From positions 5,270,001 to 5,334,000 of the forward strand of contig NZ_CP010431.2 in the NCBI RefSeq assembly GCF_000814845.2: DNA of 64,000 bases, in the 5' to 3' direction. This document shows positions 5,825-13,901 of the stretch, piece by piece; within the stretch, counting starts at the first letter, position 1; every line of letters begins with the position of its first letter. Position numbers and translations under genes: made by a program. The stretch comes from Pandoraea sputorum. Lineage in GTDB: Bacteria > Pseudomonadota > Gammaproteobacteria > Burkholderiales > Burkholderiaceae. The notes under the pieces were generated by a model. That model had not been told where the DNA came from. It ran no database searches and saw only the letters and a program-made list of their open reading frames with translations.

Positions 5825-8481
5825 GCGACGCAGGGCGAAAGCTGCAGCTCGAAGTGCTGTGGAAGACAGTCGACCAGATGACCGCTAACACGCGGAAAAT
5901 CCTCGGCACCAATAAGGAGATGTCGCGTGGTCTCAAGGAGACACGCGACCGCCTCAAAGAACTCGAAAAGACGCAGAAGACGGTCGGCGAGTTCCGCGAA
6001 CTCCACAAGGGTCTGCGCGGCACCAGCACGGCCCTGCACGCCGCCGAAGAGCGTGTGCAACAGCTCGCACGCGGCATCAAGGAAACGGAGTCACCCACGC
6101 GCGCCATGACGCGCGAGTTCAATGCGGCCGTGCGGGCCGCGCGCGATCTGAACAATCAGCACCAGCAGCAGAGCCAGAAGCTCCAGGCGTTGCGAGATCG
6201 CTTGTCGGCCGCCAAAGTCAGCACGCGCGACCTGAGCGCGCACGAGCGTCAGCTTCGCGGCGATATCGCAGCAACCAACGCAGCAATGTCGACGCAACGC
6301 GACCGACTGGTGCAATTGCAACGTCAACAGGAGCGAATGAGCGCGGCACGCGAGCGGCGCGACAAACTGCGTTCCGCTGCGGGCGCAATGGCCGGCGCTG
6401 GCATTGGTGCCACCGCCGCCGGCGCAGTGCTAGGCATGCCCGTAAAGAGCGGCCTGCACGAGTCGAAGCACATGGCCACGGAGATGCAGCGCGTGCGTGC
6501 CCTGGGACTCAGCGATAAGGAGACAAAAGAGGCTATCGACTTCGCGCGCCAGATGAAGACCTTCGGCACCAGCCGCACCGAGAACACTGAATTGATGCGC
6601 GACGCGTTGACGGTGTTTGCCGACGCGCACCACGCGGAGATGGTGACGCCGCTGCTTGCGAAGATGAAGTTTGCCAACAAGGCGCTCTACGGCGACGAGA
6701 AGGGAGAAGAGAACGACAAGAAGTTCATGGATATGCTCAAGGTCATCGAAATGCGCGGTGGCCTGGCGAGTGAAGCCGAATTCAACAAGCAGGCCAACAT
6801 GGTGCAGAAGGTGCTGACGGCGACCGGCGGTCGTGTCGGCCCCGAGGAATGGCTCAACCTCATCAAGACCGGTGGCTTGGCCGCGAAGGGCATCAACTCG
6901 GACGCGTTCTACTACCAGCTCGAGCCGCTGGTGCAGGAAATGAGCGGCAACCGCGTCGGCACGGCGCTGATGAGCGCGTACTCGGGGCTGTATCAGGGCC
7001 GAACGACCAAGCGCGCCGCGCAGAACCTCGACGCGTTGGGTCTCATTGGCGACCGCAGCAAGGTCACGCCCGACAAGGCAGGGCAGATCGCGCACATCAA
7101 TCCTGGCGCGCTCAAAGGCTCTGAGCTGTTCCGCGAGAACCAGTTCGAGTGGATGGAGCAGGTGCTGCTGCCGGCGCTCGCTGCCAAAGGCATTACGGAG
7201 AAGCAAGCCGTGCTTGATGCCATCGGCGGCATCTTCTCGAACCGCACCGCATCGAACCTGTTCGGCCAGATGTACCTCCAGCGCGACCAGATTCGCAAGA
7301 ATGAGAAGCTCAATCGGGGCGCGGCCGATATCGGCACTCTCGACAAACTCGCGAAGGATAGTCCGACCGGCAAGGAGCTGGACCTGCAGGCGAAGGTTCA
7401 CGATTTGTGGCTGGAGATGGGCGAGCGCGTCTTGCCCATGTATGTGGCCGGCGTCGAGGGACTCTCCAGCGTCGTCAAGGGGCTGACGGGCTTCATGGAG
7501 CGCCACACCGTTGTCGCCCAAGTGGTCATGGTGGCGATTGCTGGCATCGCCGGCGCGCTTCTGCTGATCGGTCCGGCCATGCTCGCTATCGCGGCCGTGC
7601 TTGGCCCCCTCGCGGTCATGCGATTCATGATGCAAGCCGCAGGCATTCAGGGCGGCGTGCTGTCGACCGTCATGCGATTGCTCGGTGGGGCCATTCGATT
7701 CGTTGGCAGCTCGCTTCTGTGGATGGGGCGCATGTTGCTGACGACACCGATTGGCCTCGCACTGACCGCCATCGCCGTCGCGGCCTATCTCGTCTATCGG
7801 AATTGGGACCAGGTGAAGGCGTTCTTCATCGGCGTCTGGAATGAAATCAAGGCCGCGTTCAGCGGGGGCATTGGTGGCGTCGCCGCGCTGATTCTCAACT
7901 GGTCGCCGCTTGGCATCTTCTACCGGGCATTCGCTGGCGTCATGAGCTGGTTCGGGGTGGATCTGCCGAGCAAATTCACCGAGTTCGGAGCCAACATCGT
8001 GCACGGCCTGGCCACTGGCATCACCTCGGCGGCGTCATATGTCAAAGACGCCGTAGTCGGTCTGGGCGAGCGGACGGTGTCCTGGTTCAAGGAGAAGCTC
8101 GGCATCCACTCTCCGAGCCGCGTATTCGCTGAGCTGGGCGGCTTCACGATGGCAGGGCTTGAGCAGGGCATCACGGGCAATCAGGACGGGCCGTTGTCTG
8201 CCGTTCAACAGCTCGCACGCCAGATCGCTGGCGCAGGTGCTGGTCTGGCTATCGCTGCCGGCTCGCCAGCGCTGGCAAGCACGGTGTTCGATATGCGCCC
8301 GCCGATCTCTTCGCCGCTTCAGAGCGCCGCACCGGCGGCGGGCAACCACTACGAGATCCACATTCATGCGGCACCCGGCATGAATGAGGCGCAGCTCGCG
8401 CAGTTGGTCGAGCGCAAGATCATCGAGCTACAGCGCAAGGACGCCGCGCGCGCCCGCTCTCGCTTCGGCGACAAGGATTGA
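5821..8481 (+). CDS. Tail tape measure protein (P2 T family)
   Basis: The 886-residue protein sets tail length and leaves with the DNA. Residues 1-190 are a long charged coiled coil (KELEKTQKTVGEFRELHKGL), followed by a Gly/Ala-rich stretch, a long helical middle, and hydrophobic segments near residues 555-660 with repeated membrane-like helices (VAIAGIAGALLLIGPAMLAI). The C-terminal part has ERTVSWFKEKLGIHSPSRVF, a standard tape-measure word. P2 T is 815 residues, so the tail may be slightly longer. Its ATG overlaps the E' stop, which couples their translation. Confidence 0.94.
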   Translation: MSDAGRKLQLEVLWKTVDQMTANTRKILGTNKEMSRGLKETRDRLKELEKTQKTVGEFRELHKGLRGTSTALHAAEERVQQLARGIKETESPTRAMTREFNAAVRAARDLNNQHQQQSQKLQALRDRLSAAKVSTRDLSAHERQLRGDIAATNAAMSTQRDRLVQLQRQQERMSAARERRDKLRSAAGAMAGAGIGATAAGAVLGMPVKSGLHESKHMATEMQRVRALGLSDKETKEAIDFARQMKTFGTSRTENTELMRDALTVFADAHHAEMVTPLLAKMKFANKALYGDEKGEENDKKFMDMLKVIEMRGGLASEAEFNKQANMVQKVLTATGGRVGPEEWLNLIKTGGLAAKGINSDAFYYQLEPLVQEMSGNRVGTALMSAYSGLYQGRTTKRAAQNLDALGLIGDRSKVTPDKAGQIAHINPGALKGSELFRENQFEWMEQVLLPALAAKGITEKQAVLDAIGGIFSNRTASNLFGQMYLQRDQIRKNEKLNRGAADIGTLDKLAKDSPTGKELDLQAKVHDLWLEMGERVLPMYVAGVEGLSSVVKGLTGFMERHTVVAQVVMVAIAGIAGALLLIGPAMLAIAAVLGPLAVMRFMMQAAGIQGGVLSTVMRLLGGAIRFVGSSLLWMGRMLLTTPIGLALTAIAVAAYLVYRNWDQVKAFFIGVWNEIKAAFSGGIGGVAALILNWSPLGIFYRAFAGVMSWFGVDLPSKFTEFGANIVHGLATGITSAASYVKDAVVGLGERTVSWFKEKLGIHSPSRVFAELGGFTMAGLEQGITGNQDGPLSAVQQLARQIAGAGAGLAIAAGSPALASTVFDMRPPISSPLQSAAPAAGNHYEIHIHAAPGMNEAQLAQLVERKIIELQRKDAARARSRFGDKD

Positions 8482-8491
8482 GGAACGCATC

Positions 8492-9130
8492 ATGATGATG
8501 GCTTACGGGCTGTTCGTATTCACGCTGAGTACCGTCTCCTACCAGGAACTGTCGCGCCAGCTCAACTGGCGTTATGCCGCAAATCCCCGCATCGGCTTGC
8601 GCCCTGACCGGCAGTTCCTTGGCCCAGACGAGGAGCCGATTACGATGCGCGGCACGCTGCTACCGGAACTGACCGGAGGCCGAATGTCGCTCAAGATGCT
8701 CGAGACGCTCGGTTCCCAGGGTAAGGCGTGGCCGCTCCTTGAAGGGACCGGCAACATTTACGGCATCTACACCCTTGAGAGCCTGGAGACCACCAGCACG
8801 CTGTTCTTCGACAACGGTGCCCCCCGCCGCATCGAGTTCACCGCGACGTTCAAACGGACAGACAACTACGATCTGCGTCTCCTGGGACTCGCGACTGGCC
8901 TGCTGGGCGGTATGGCGGGAGATCTTCTCGGGAGTGTTGGCGGTCTCGTTAGTGGAGCCTTGGGGGGAGTGGGTAGCCTAGTTAGCGGAGCCGTTGGCGA
9001 TGCTGTGGGCGGACTGGTCAGTGGAGTCGCTGGCGGGGTTGTGGGTAGCCTCGCGGGCAATATCGCCAGCGACCTCGCCCGCGATGTCGTCAGCGGTACC
9101 GTCGGTAAAGTGGTGGGGAAGGTACTGTGA
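8492..9130 (+). CDS. Tail terminator/completion protein (P2 U family) with Gly-rich C-terminal extension
   Basis: The first 130 residues match the P2 U family (GLFVFTLSTVSYQELSRQLN and the FFDNGAPRRIEFTATFKRTD end of the fold). From about residue 133 to 212 a Gly, Val, Ser and Leu repeat-like tail follows, with GGLVSGALGGVGSLVSGAVG and similar units. P2 U is 159 residues; this one is 212. The tail is hydrophobic and flexible and resembles the first 30 residues of the next gene's product. Three ATGs in a row stand seven bases after AGGA; the first at 8492 is used here. The stop overlaps the start of D. Confidence 0.85.
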   Translation: MMMAYGLFVFTLSTVSYQELSRQLNWRYAANPRIGLRPDRQFLGPDEEPITMRGTLLPELTGGRMSLKMLETLGSQGKAWPLLEGTGNIYGIYTLESLETTSTLFFDNGAPRRIEFTATFKRTDNYDLRLLGLATGLLGGMAGDLLGSVGGLVSGALGGVGSLVSGAVGDAVGGLVSGVAGGVVGSLAGNIASDLARDVVSGTVGKVVGKVL

Positions 9131-10335
9131 TAGAAGCGTTCGGAAGCCTCTCCGGTCTGGCGGATAGTGCCGTGAGTATGGTCAGTGGTGTCGCGGGCAT
9201 GGCGGGCAAGTTGCTTGGTGCGCAGGACGACATGGTGCCGGTGCCCATCTACCGAATCACCAAGGACGGCAAAGACATAACGGGGGCATTCACCGGCCGG
9301 CTTATCAGTTTGTCGTTGGAGGAGAACCGAGGGTTCGAAGCGGACCAGCTCGATATCGAGCTGGACGACGCCGACGGCACGCTCGAGCTGCCGTCGCGCG
9401 GCGCAAAACTCGCGGTGGCGTTCGGGTGGAAACACGAGGGCCTCATCGACAAGGGGAAGTTCACCGTCGATGAGATCACCCATACCGGCCCGCCCGACCG
9501 CATCGTCATCCGCGCGCGCAGCGCCGATCTGCGCTCTGGCCTGACGAAGAAGCGGGAGTCGTCGTATCACAACGTCTCGCTGCTCGACCTGGTCAACCTG
9601 ATCGCCCAGCGTCACAACCTCGGCGCCATGATCGCGTCCGCGCTGGCAAACCAGTTGCTGTCCCACATCGACCAGACTGGCGAATCGGACGCGAGCTTTC
9701 TAACCCGCGTGGCGAAGATGTTCGACGCCATCGCCACCGTTAAAGCCGACAAGCTGCTGTTCACGAAGCTGGGTCAATCATTGACGGCATCGGGTAAGCC
9801 GCTCTCGCGCCTGACCATCACCCGGCAGCTCGGGGACCAGCATCACTTCTCAGTTGCAGACCGTGAGTCGTTCGATTCCGTGGTTGCGTATTACCAGGAC
9901 ACCCGGGCGGCGAAGAAGGGACAGGTCGTGGTCACGTCAGTGTCGGAGACGAGTACGTCGACGTCGACCGGTACCGCGAACGGCTCAGGCAAGAAGCGTC
10001 AGAAGGCGAAGCCGGAAGCGCCGGTGGTCGAACCCACAGGCAACACGAAAGAGCTGCGACATACCTACGCCAGCAAAACGAACGCCCTGCGCGCCGCGCG
10101 CGCCGAGTGGCAACGCATACAACGTGGCGTCGCGACATTCTCGATGACGCTTGCGCGCGGCAACGCTGGGCTGTTCCCCGAGGTGCCGGTGTCTGTGCGA
10201 GGGTTCAAGCCGCAAATCGATAACACCGATTGGCTTCTCGCCAAGACGCGGCATACGCTCGACTCAAACAGCGGATTCACGACGCAGATCGAGCTGGAGA
10301 TTAAGGCAACTGAGGTGCCCGACGAGAAGGAGTGA
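9127..10335 (+). CDS. Phage late control / tail hub protein (P2 D family)
   Basis: The 402-residue protein is a gpD-type tail hub component at the end of the tail tube. The core shows GFEADQLDIELDDADGTLEL and AFGWKHEGLIDKGKFTVDEI, family words of late control D. A Ser/Thr-rich linker with many Lys (near residues 276-305) separates the last domain, which ends DWLLAKTRHTLDSNSGFTTQ. The GTG start at 9127 overlaps the U stop. The N-terminus has an extra Gly/Ser/Val-rich segment not usual for P2 D (387 residues). It is the last gene of the tail operon. Confidence 0.92.
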   Translation: MIEAFGSLSGLADSAVSMVSGVAGMAGKLLGAQDDMVPVPIYRITKDGKDITGAFTGRLISLSLEENRGFEADQLDIELDDADGTLELPSRGAKLAVAFGWKHEGLIDKGKFTVDEITHTGPPDRIVIRARSADLRSGLTKKRESSYHNVSLLDLVNLIAQRHNLGAMIASALANQLLSHIDQTGESDASFLTRVAKMFDAIATVKADKLLFTKLGQSLTASGKPLSRLTITRQLGDQHHFSVADRESFDSVVAYYQDTRAAKKGQVVVTSVSETSTSTSTGTANGSGKKRQKAKPEAPVVEPTGNTKELRHTYASKTNALRAARAEWQRIQRGVATFSMTLARGNAGLFPEVPVSVRGFKPQIDNTDWLLAKTRHTLDSNSGFTTQIELEIKATEVPDEKE

Positions 10336-10340
10336 CAACG

Positions 10341-10366
10341 CGCGTGCGGCAACGAGACCGCACGCG
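10341..10366. terminator. Hairpin between convergent genes D and DUF3800
   Basis: A perfect 9-base inverted repeat (CGCGTGCGG / CCGCACGCG) with an 8-base loop lies in the 47-base gap between two convergent genes. No T-run follows on either strand, so it may be a weak bidirectional terminator or act with Rho. Confidence 0.5.
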
Positions 10367-10382
10367 ACTGTTACCACGCGGG

Positions 10383-11513
10383 CTAGACGATGAACATTGC
10401 CGCAGCATCAAGACCGTCCACGGCACCTTCATTGAGATTTAGGTCCAGCATCTCGATCACCATATCGGCCATTTCATCTTTCGCGCCCCGCTCGGGTTGT
10501 TCACTGTTAAGGCGACGATTTAGCGCACCGGCACATAAGTCCGCAAGCTGAACCAACGGATTCGACTTAGACGACACCGATACGATATCAGTCAAAACTA
10601 GTTTGTCTCCGTGCACGCGCTTGTACTCAATATTCACTTGCTTTTTCAGATCACTTAGAGCGAACTGATCAAGAGATTGCTCCTCATCCACCGCTGCGGA
10701 GACTTTTCTTGGCAAGGACACGCGTTGGGTGTCGACCTCGTGAAAAGCACCACGCTCAAGCATATGTCGGTGAAGAAGCGCGACGACCTCTTCTATTGAT
10801 CGCTTCGTTTTTGCCTTTTCAACGGCGATCGCCTTAAAGCTAAGAAACTCACGATTTGCGAGTACCACACCCAGGTATTCCCGCAACGTGTCTACGTCCT
10901 GCCTACCAAACCGCGAGAAATGCACTTCTCGCTTTGCCCAGGGGGACTTGGCCTTCCATTCATCGATGGCCTTTGACACTTTGTAGACAGATCCGCCGCT
11001 CAGAACCCAAACAGCAGCCACGATGACATACCGCGCTGTCTTCCCCGTTTCGTCGGCGTAGACCCACATAACAGGCTGCGGTGCCTGATCGGCAATGACC
11101 TCGGCCTCCATCGCCTCTTCATTCTTACGGCGTCGGTTGCGAATTTTTGCGTCGGCCTGATACAGGCCGTACTCGTTCTGAATCTTCGCGCGATATCGAG
11201 CTATGAGCGTAGTGCGCTCCAGCTTGAACAGGTCGCGTGCGTGGATGAGTCCTTCGTTGAAAAGCTCCGGTTGGAACGTCTCCCAATACTTGAGGCTCAA
11301 CGTCACGTCGCTATTTCGAGTGCTTTGGTGAAGATTCAGTATCCATGCGACCTTTGCCCGCACTGTACTGAAATTGCCCGCAGCGACCTCAGCAATAACT
11401 TCGGCCTTTTCTTTCTTCAGTCGCGCCCGGCGCGCTTCGTCCTCAACGTCATCCGTGATGTCCCGTTCGCCATCCTCGGGCAAGGCGTCTAACGTTTCCT
11501 CTATGGCTTCCAT
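10383..11513 (-). CDS. DUF3800-domain protein (RNase H-like fold, function unknown)
   Basis: The 376-residue product has a charged helical N-terminal half (about 1-145, with EDEARRARLKKEKAEVIAEV) and a DUF3800 domain. The latter shows VYADETG at 151-157 in place of the usual YxDESG acidic motif, HFSRFG, and the closing SKSNPLVQLADLCAGALNRR. DUF3800 proteins have an RNase H-like fold and often occur on mobile elements; no confirmed activity is claimed here. The ATG at 11513 is chosen because an AGGAG-like site precedes it; the frame remains open to 11708. GC content is visibly lower than in the tail genes, which suggests a later insert. It may serve in superinfection exclusion or defence (inference). 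Confidence 0.75.
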   Translation of the reverse strand: MEAIEETLDALPEDGERDITDDVEDEARRARLKKEKAEVIAEVAAGNFSTVRAKVAWILNLHQSTRNSDVTLSLKYWETFQPELFNEGLIHARDLFKLERTTLIARYRAKIQNEYGLYQADAKIRNRRRKNEEAMEAEVIADQAPQPVMWVYADETGKTARYVIVAAVWVLSGGSVYKVSKAIDEWKAKSPWAKREVHFSRFGRQDVDTLREYLGVVLANREFLSFKAIAVEKAKTKRSIEEVVALLHRHMLERGAFHEVDTQRVSLPRKVSAAVDEEQSLDQFALSDLKKQVNIEYKRVHGDKLVLTDIVSVSSKSNPLVQLADLCAGALNRRLNSEQPERGAKDEMADMVIEMLDLNLNEGAVDGLDAAAMFIV

Positions 11514-11569
11514 CTTTCCAATCTCCGTATCGATCAAAAGAGCGCATGCCTTCTCAGAACCGCTAAACA

Positions 11570-12295
11570 CTACTTTTTGTTTGCTGGCGTGCCGATTGTT
11601 TCCCAATGCGCACCGGGACCATCTAAATTCGGCAGACATTCGCGGGTCTTGCTTCCGGCAATCGGCAGAACGCTCCCCACTGAGTAGACCCCGCTGCCGA
11701 AGTAGCATGCATCGCGCCCGGAGCGCCCCTTCGCCTCAATCTGCCCGGTGTAAAACGCCGCAGTAATCCCGATAGCACCGGCGAATAAAACTGACATGGC
11801 TACGCCTGCCCAAACTCGCGCGGCCCGAGCTTGACGCTCGACTAGTCCCAATTCGCCGGTCAGACCAATGCAACCCTGGCAGGGCGTCGGGTGAAAATGA
11901 ATCGTGGGGGCAACACGAGATGCGTCGTACGGCCCGGAAGGCGCATCGACAGCCCAGGAGTCGTTAAGCCCAACGGCGTTGTTCTTCTCAAGCTCATCGA
12001 GAAACGACAGGGCCGCCATGAACTCAACCTTGGGAAGATCGAGAATGCGCTCGATGCCGAACCGGGTGAAGATGATGCGATATACGTGCACCAGTTCGAC
12101 GCCGCCCGCCTCAGCGATGGGTTCGGCCTTCGCCTTGATCGCCTGACGTTGCAGATCCGTGATCGTAGGCAGTGGCTCATTGCGAGGCGCACCGTTGATC
12201 GTGATGACGTTGCTTTGAGAGGGGCCGTGTGTGGTGTTGACAATACTGCCGCCGGCCACCTGACCGACGTCACTGTGGAAGTTTTGCTCGTTCAT
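11570..12295 (-). CDS. ORF6C-like membrane protein with GQVAGG motif
   Basis: The 241-residue product starts with a motif FHSDVGQVAGGSIVN and continues with a helical segment LQRQAIKAKAEPIAEAGGVE to FMAALSFLDELE (about 48-100) that resembles the ORF6C domain of phage regulators. A Cys pair (PCQGC) precedes a single membrane helix near residues 160-185 (GVAMSVLFAGAIGITAAFY); the remaining 55 residues would be outside. It lies 57 bases upstream of the DUF3800 gene on the same strand, so the two form an operon. The FHS-V-GQ-AGG words recur in the C-terminus of the neighbouring repressor. Function is unknown; a membrane-linked immunity role is only a guess. Confidence 0.65.
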   Translation of the reverse strand: MNEQNFHSDVGQVAGGSIVNTTHGPSQSNVITINGAPRNEPLPTITDLQRQAIKAKAEPIAEAGGVELVHVYRIIFTRFGIERILDLPKVEFMAALSFLDELEKNNAVGLNDSWAVDAPSGPYDASRVAPTIHFHPTPCQGCIGLTGELGLVERQARAARVWAGVAMSVLFAGAIGITAAFYTGQIEAKGRSGRDACYFGSGVYSVGSVLPIAGSKTRECLPNLDGPGAHWETIGTPANKK

Positions 12296-12353
12296 CCCCG
12301 AAATCCTTACCCCGCCATCGTTGTGTGTATGCGAGGTTCAACCTGGTAAAGAA

Positions 12354-12773
12354 CTACTTTTTCTTCTTGGTGCTGCCGAACGTGAAGGTTTGCGGAACTG
12401 TCACATCGCCGGCGATCTGCTGGCCGATATTTACGCCGCTGTGGAATGTCTGCTGCACCTTGGCTGGCGCCGTGCCCCCGACAAGCGCACCCAATGCCGC
12501 TGCTTTCACGGCATCTGATGCTTCGCGAAAACGGCGGACCAAATCTACTTCGCCTTCCGTCAGAGTGCTATCTCCCGGCACCCCAGTCACAACGAAGCTC
12601 ACATCTACTCCAGCACGGGCGATAGCCGCCAAATAATTTGCGTCAGGACTGCGCACGTTACTTTCGTAATTGCTTTGCGCATTCTTTTGGACTCCTGCGA
12701 TAGCCGAGAAATCGGATTGATTAATGCCCAAACGTTTGCGTTCGGCTTTGAGTCGCGACCCAATGGTATCCAT
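12354..12773 (-). CDS. Phage repressor, XRE-type helix-turn-helix
   Basis: The 139-residue protein starts MDTIGSRLKAERKRLGINQS, a classic XRE helix-turn-helix opening, and the HTH covers about residues 8-60. It should keep the prophage silent by binding the palindrome at 12794-12811. Residues 100-139 hold a low-complexity tail with FHSGVNIGQQIAGDVTV and four final Lys, which may be for oligomerisation. The frame is open to another ATG at 12794, but that codon touches the operator and has GAGGGA with no spacing, so the start at 12773 was preferred; no clear ribosome site is seen for either. There is no protease-type C-terminal domain, so induction may not be RecA-dependent. Confidence 0.85.
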   Translation of the reverse strand: MDTIGSRLKAERKRLGINQSDFSAIAGVQKNAQSNYESNVRSPDANYLAAIARAGVDVSFVVTGVPGDSTLTEGEVDLVRRFREASDAVKAAALGALVGGTAPAKVQQTFHSGVNIGQQIAGDVTVPQTFTFGSTKKKK

Positions 12774-12787
12774 TTGATGGAAATTTA

Positions 12788-12816
12788 TTGACATTCCCTC
12801 AATCGAGGGAAATAAT
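12788..12816 (+). promoter_or_regulatory. Early rightward promoter with repressor operator in its spacer
   Basis: TTGACA (12788-12793) and AATAAT (12811-12816) are separated by exactly 17 bases. The spacer is filled by a palindrome TTCCCTC-AATC-GAGGGAA (12794-12811, seven-base arms). A repressor bound there would block RNA polymerase. The repressor gene lies just to the left in the opposite direction, and the early genes start at 12852. Confidence 0.85.
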
Positions 12817-12851
12817 AAGGCTTGTTCAAGGCTTTCAACGAGTATATCGCC

Positions 12852-13109
12852 ATGCCCAGCAAGGCCAAAACTCCCCGTGTCTACTCGCCGCGAGGCGAGG
12901 CGGTCAACGAGGTCATTTACGTGTCCGTCACGGCCACCGAGAAGAGCGCCATCAAGGCGTTTGCACGAACCACTACTGGTGACCGCGAGATCACGACTTC
13001 ATTCGCGTCCCGCTCCCTGATTGCCGTTGCACTCGCGCTTCGCGCCCGCGACGTGAAGACGTTTGAACGTCTGCACGCGACGCTGGCCGAGGACGCGTCC
13101 TGTTCCTAA
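12852..13109 (+). CDS. First gene of prophage early operon, unknown (Cox/Cro position)
   Basis: The 85-residue product begins MPSKAKTPRVYSPRGEAVNE and is mixed in charge, with no motif I recognise. It sits directly after the early promoter, where P2-like phages carry Cox or a Cro-like antirepressor, so a DNA-binding role is possible but rests on position only. The ATG at 12852 is preferred over a TTG at 12822 that lies close to the promoter. A 22-base gap leads to the next small gene. Confidence 0.6.
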   Translation: MPSKAKTPRVYSPRGEAVNEVIYVSVTATEKSAIKAFARTTTGDREITTSFASRSLIAVALALRARDVKTFERLHATLAEDASCS

Positions 13110-13131
13110 TCCGTAGCGATTGGAGGCCGTC

Positions 13132-13323
13132 GTGTATCTCGATCCGAAAAGTGTCCGCGATAACCGTATGACGCTCCGGCTCAATGACGCCGAGTTGGCC
13201 GTCATCACGTCGATGGCGCAGTACCTCGGTGAGCAGCCCGCCGCGCTGGCGCGTGAGCTTCTACTGCGCCAAGCAGCAGAGGCGTTCGGCCTGCTTGGCA
13301 ATGTATCGCTGGACGCCGCCTAA
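13132..13323 (+). CDS. Small early phage protein, possible ribbon-helix-helix
   Basis: The 63-residue product starts at GTG 13132, five bases after TGGAGG. The segment NRMTLRLNDAELAVITSMAQ followed by a helix looks like a ribbon-helix-helix DNA-binding fold of the Arc/CopG kind, based on pattern only. It belongs to the early operon between two other small genes. Confidence 0.6.
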   Translation: MYLDPKSVRDNRMTLRLNDAELAVITSMAQYLGEQPAALARELLLRQAAEAFGLLGNVSLDAA

Positions 13324-13351
13324 GCGAAGTCGACAAAGAGCCGCTCATCAG

Positions 13352-13546
13352 ATGCCGGAAATTGAAATTGCCGTTAGTGACGACGAGCTGGAGCTGATCG
13401 AACAAGTCCGCGCCACGTTGGCTCTTCCGAGCATTGAGGAGACCGCAACGTGGTTGTTGAAAGTTCGTGTGCGTGAACAGATGGAGCGTGTCGCAGGTCG
13501 GCGACGCGCGATTTACGACGTGAAGAAGCGAGGAAGTGCGCGATGA
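13352..13546 (+). CDS. Small early phage protein, unknown
   Basis: The 64-residue product starts MPEIEIAVSDDELELIEQVR and ends with a basic tail. Like its left neighbour it could be a ribbon-helix-helix protein (short strand, then two helices), which is inference. Its stop overlaps the ATG of the Ogr-like gene (ATGA), so both are translated together. Confidence 0.6.
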   Translation: MPEIEIAVSDDELELIEQVRATLALPSIEETATWLLKVRVREQMERVAGRRRAIYDVKKRGSAR

Positions 13547-13803
13547 AGATGGTTTGCCCTCACTGCGCGCGGCGTTTGAAGATCCGCACCAGTCGCATCA
13601 TGTCGCGCCAGACGAGTCAGTTGTATTTCCAGTGCGAGAACGTCGAATGCGCCTTCACCTGCATGGCGCTTCTCTCGATAGTTCATACGCTGGCACCGAG
13701 CCAATCACCGGACCCTGCCGTATTTATTCCGACAGGTAAGGCGAAGCTCAAGCAAGACGAAGACGATGATCGGCAGATGGATCTGCTGAACAGCACCGCG
13801 TAA
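13543..13803 (+). CDS. ogr: Ogr/Delta-family late gene activator
   Basis: The 86-residue zinc protein has Cys5, Cys8, Cys31 and Cys36, the C-X2-C-X22-C-X4-C spacing of the P2 Ogr and P4 Delta family, with RRLKIRTSRIMSRQTSQLYF between. These proteins activate late promoters through dyads at about -55 and contact RNA polymerase alpha. Two dyads with the same form exist upstream of com and FI in this window. The gene is in the early operon, unlike P2 where ogr follows D, so early transcription may itself switch on late genes. Translation is coupled to the upstream gene by ATGA overlap. Confidence 0.9.
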   Translation: MKMVCPHCARRLKIRTSRIMSRQTSQLYFQCENVECAFTCMALLSIVHTLAPSQSPDPAVFIPTGKAKLKQDEDDDRQMDLLNSTA

Positions 13804-13829
13804 CTCGCGACACCGAATCACCCCAAGTT

Positions 13830-13870
13830 CCCCTCGCATCGTGCCCCCTACGGCGCGAGGGGTTTTTTTT
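13830..13870 (+). terminator. Intrinsic terminator after ogr-like gene
   Basis: An eight-base stem CCCCTCGC / GCGAGGGG with a GC-rich loop is followed by eight T residues. It lies 27 bases after the ogr stop, ending the first block of early genes or attenuating read-through to the genes that follow. Confidence 0.88.
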
Positions 13871-13901
13871 GCCCAAATTTCCTGAGCGGGATGAGACAAC
13901 G

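Noticed and set aside
6430..8004. A 524-residue minus-strand frame within the tape-measure gene
   Set aside because: Antisense shadow of a long coding region with strong codon bias; no recognisable protein words.
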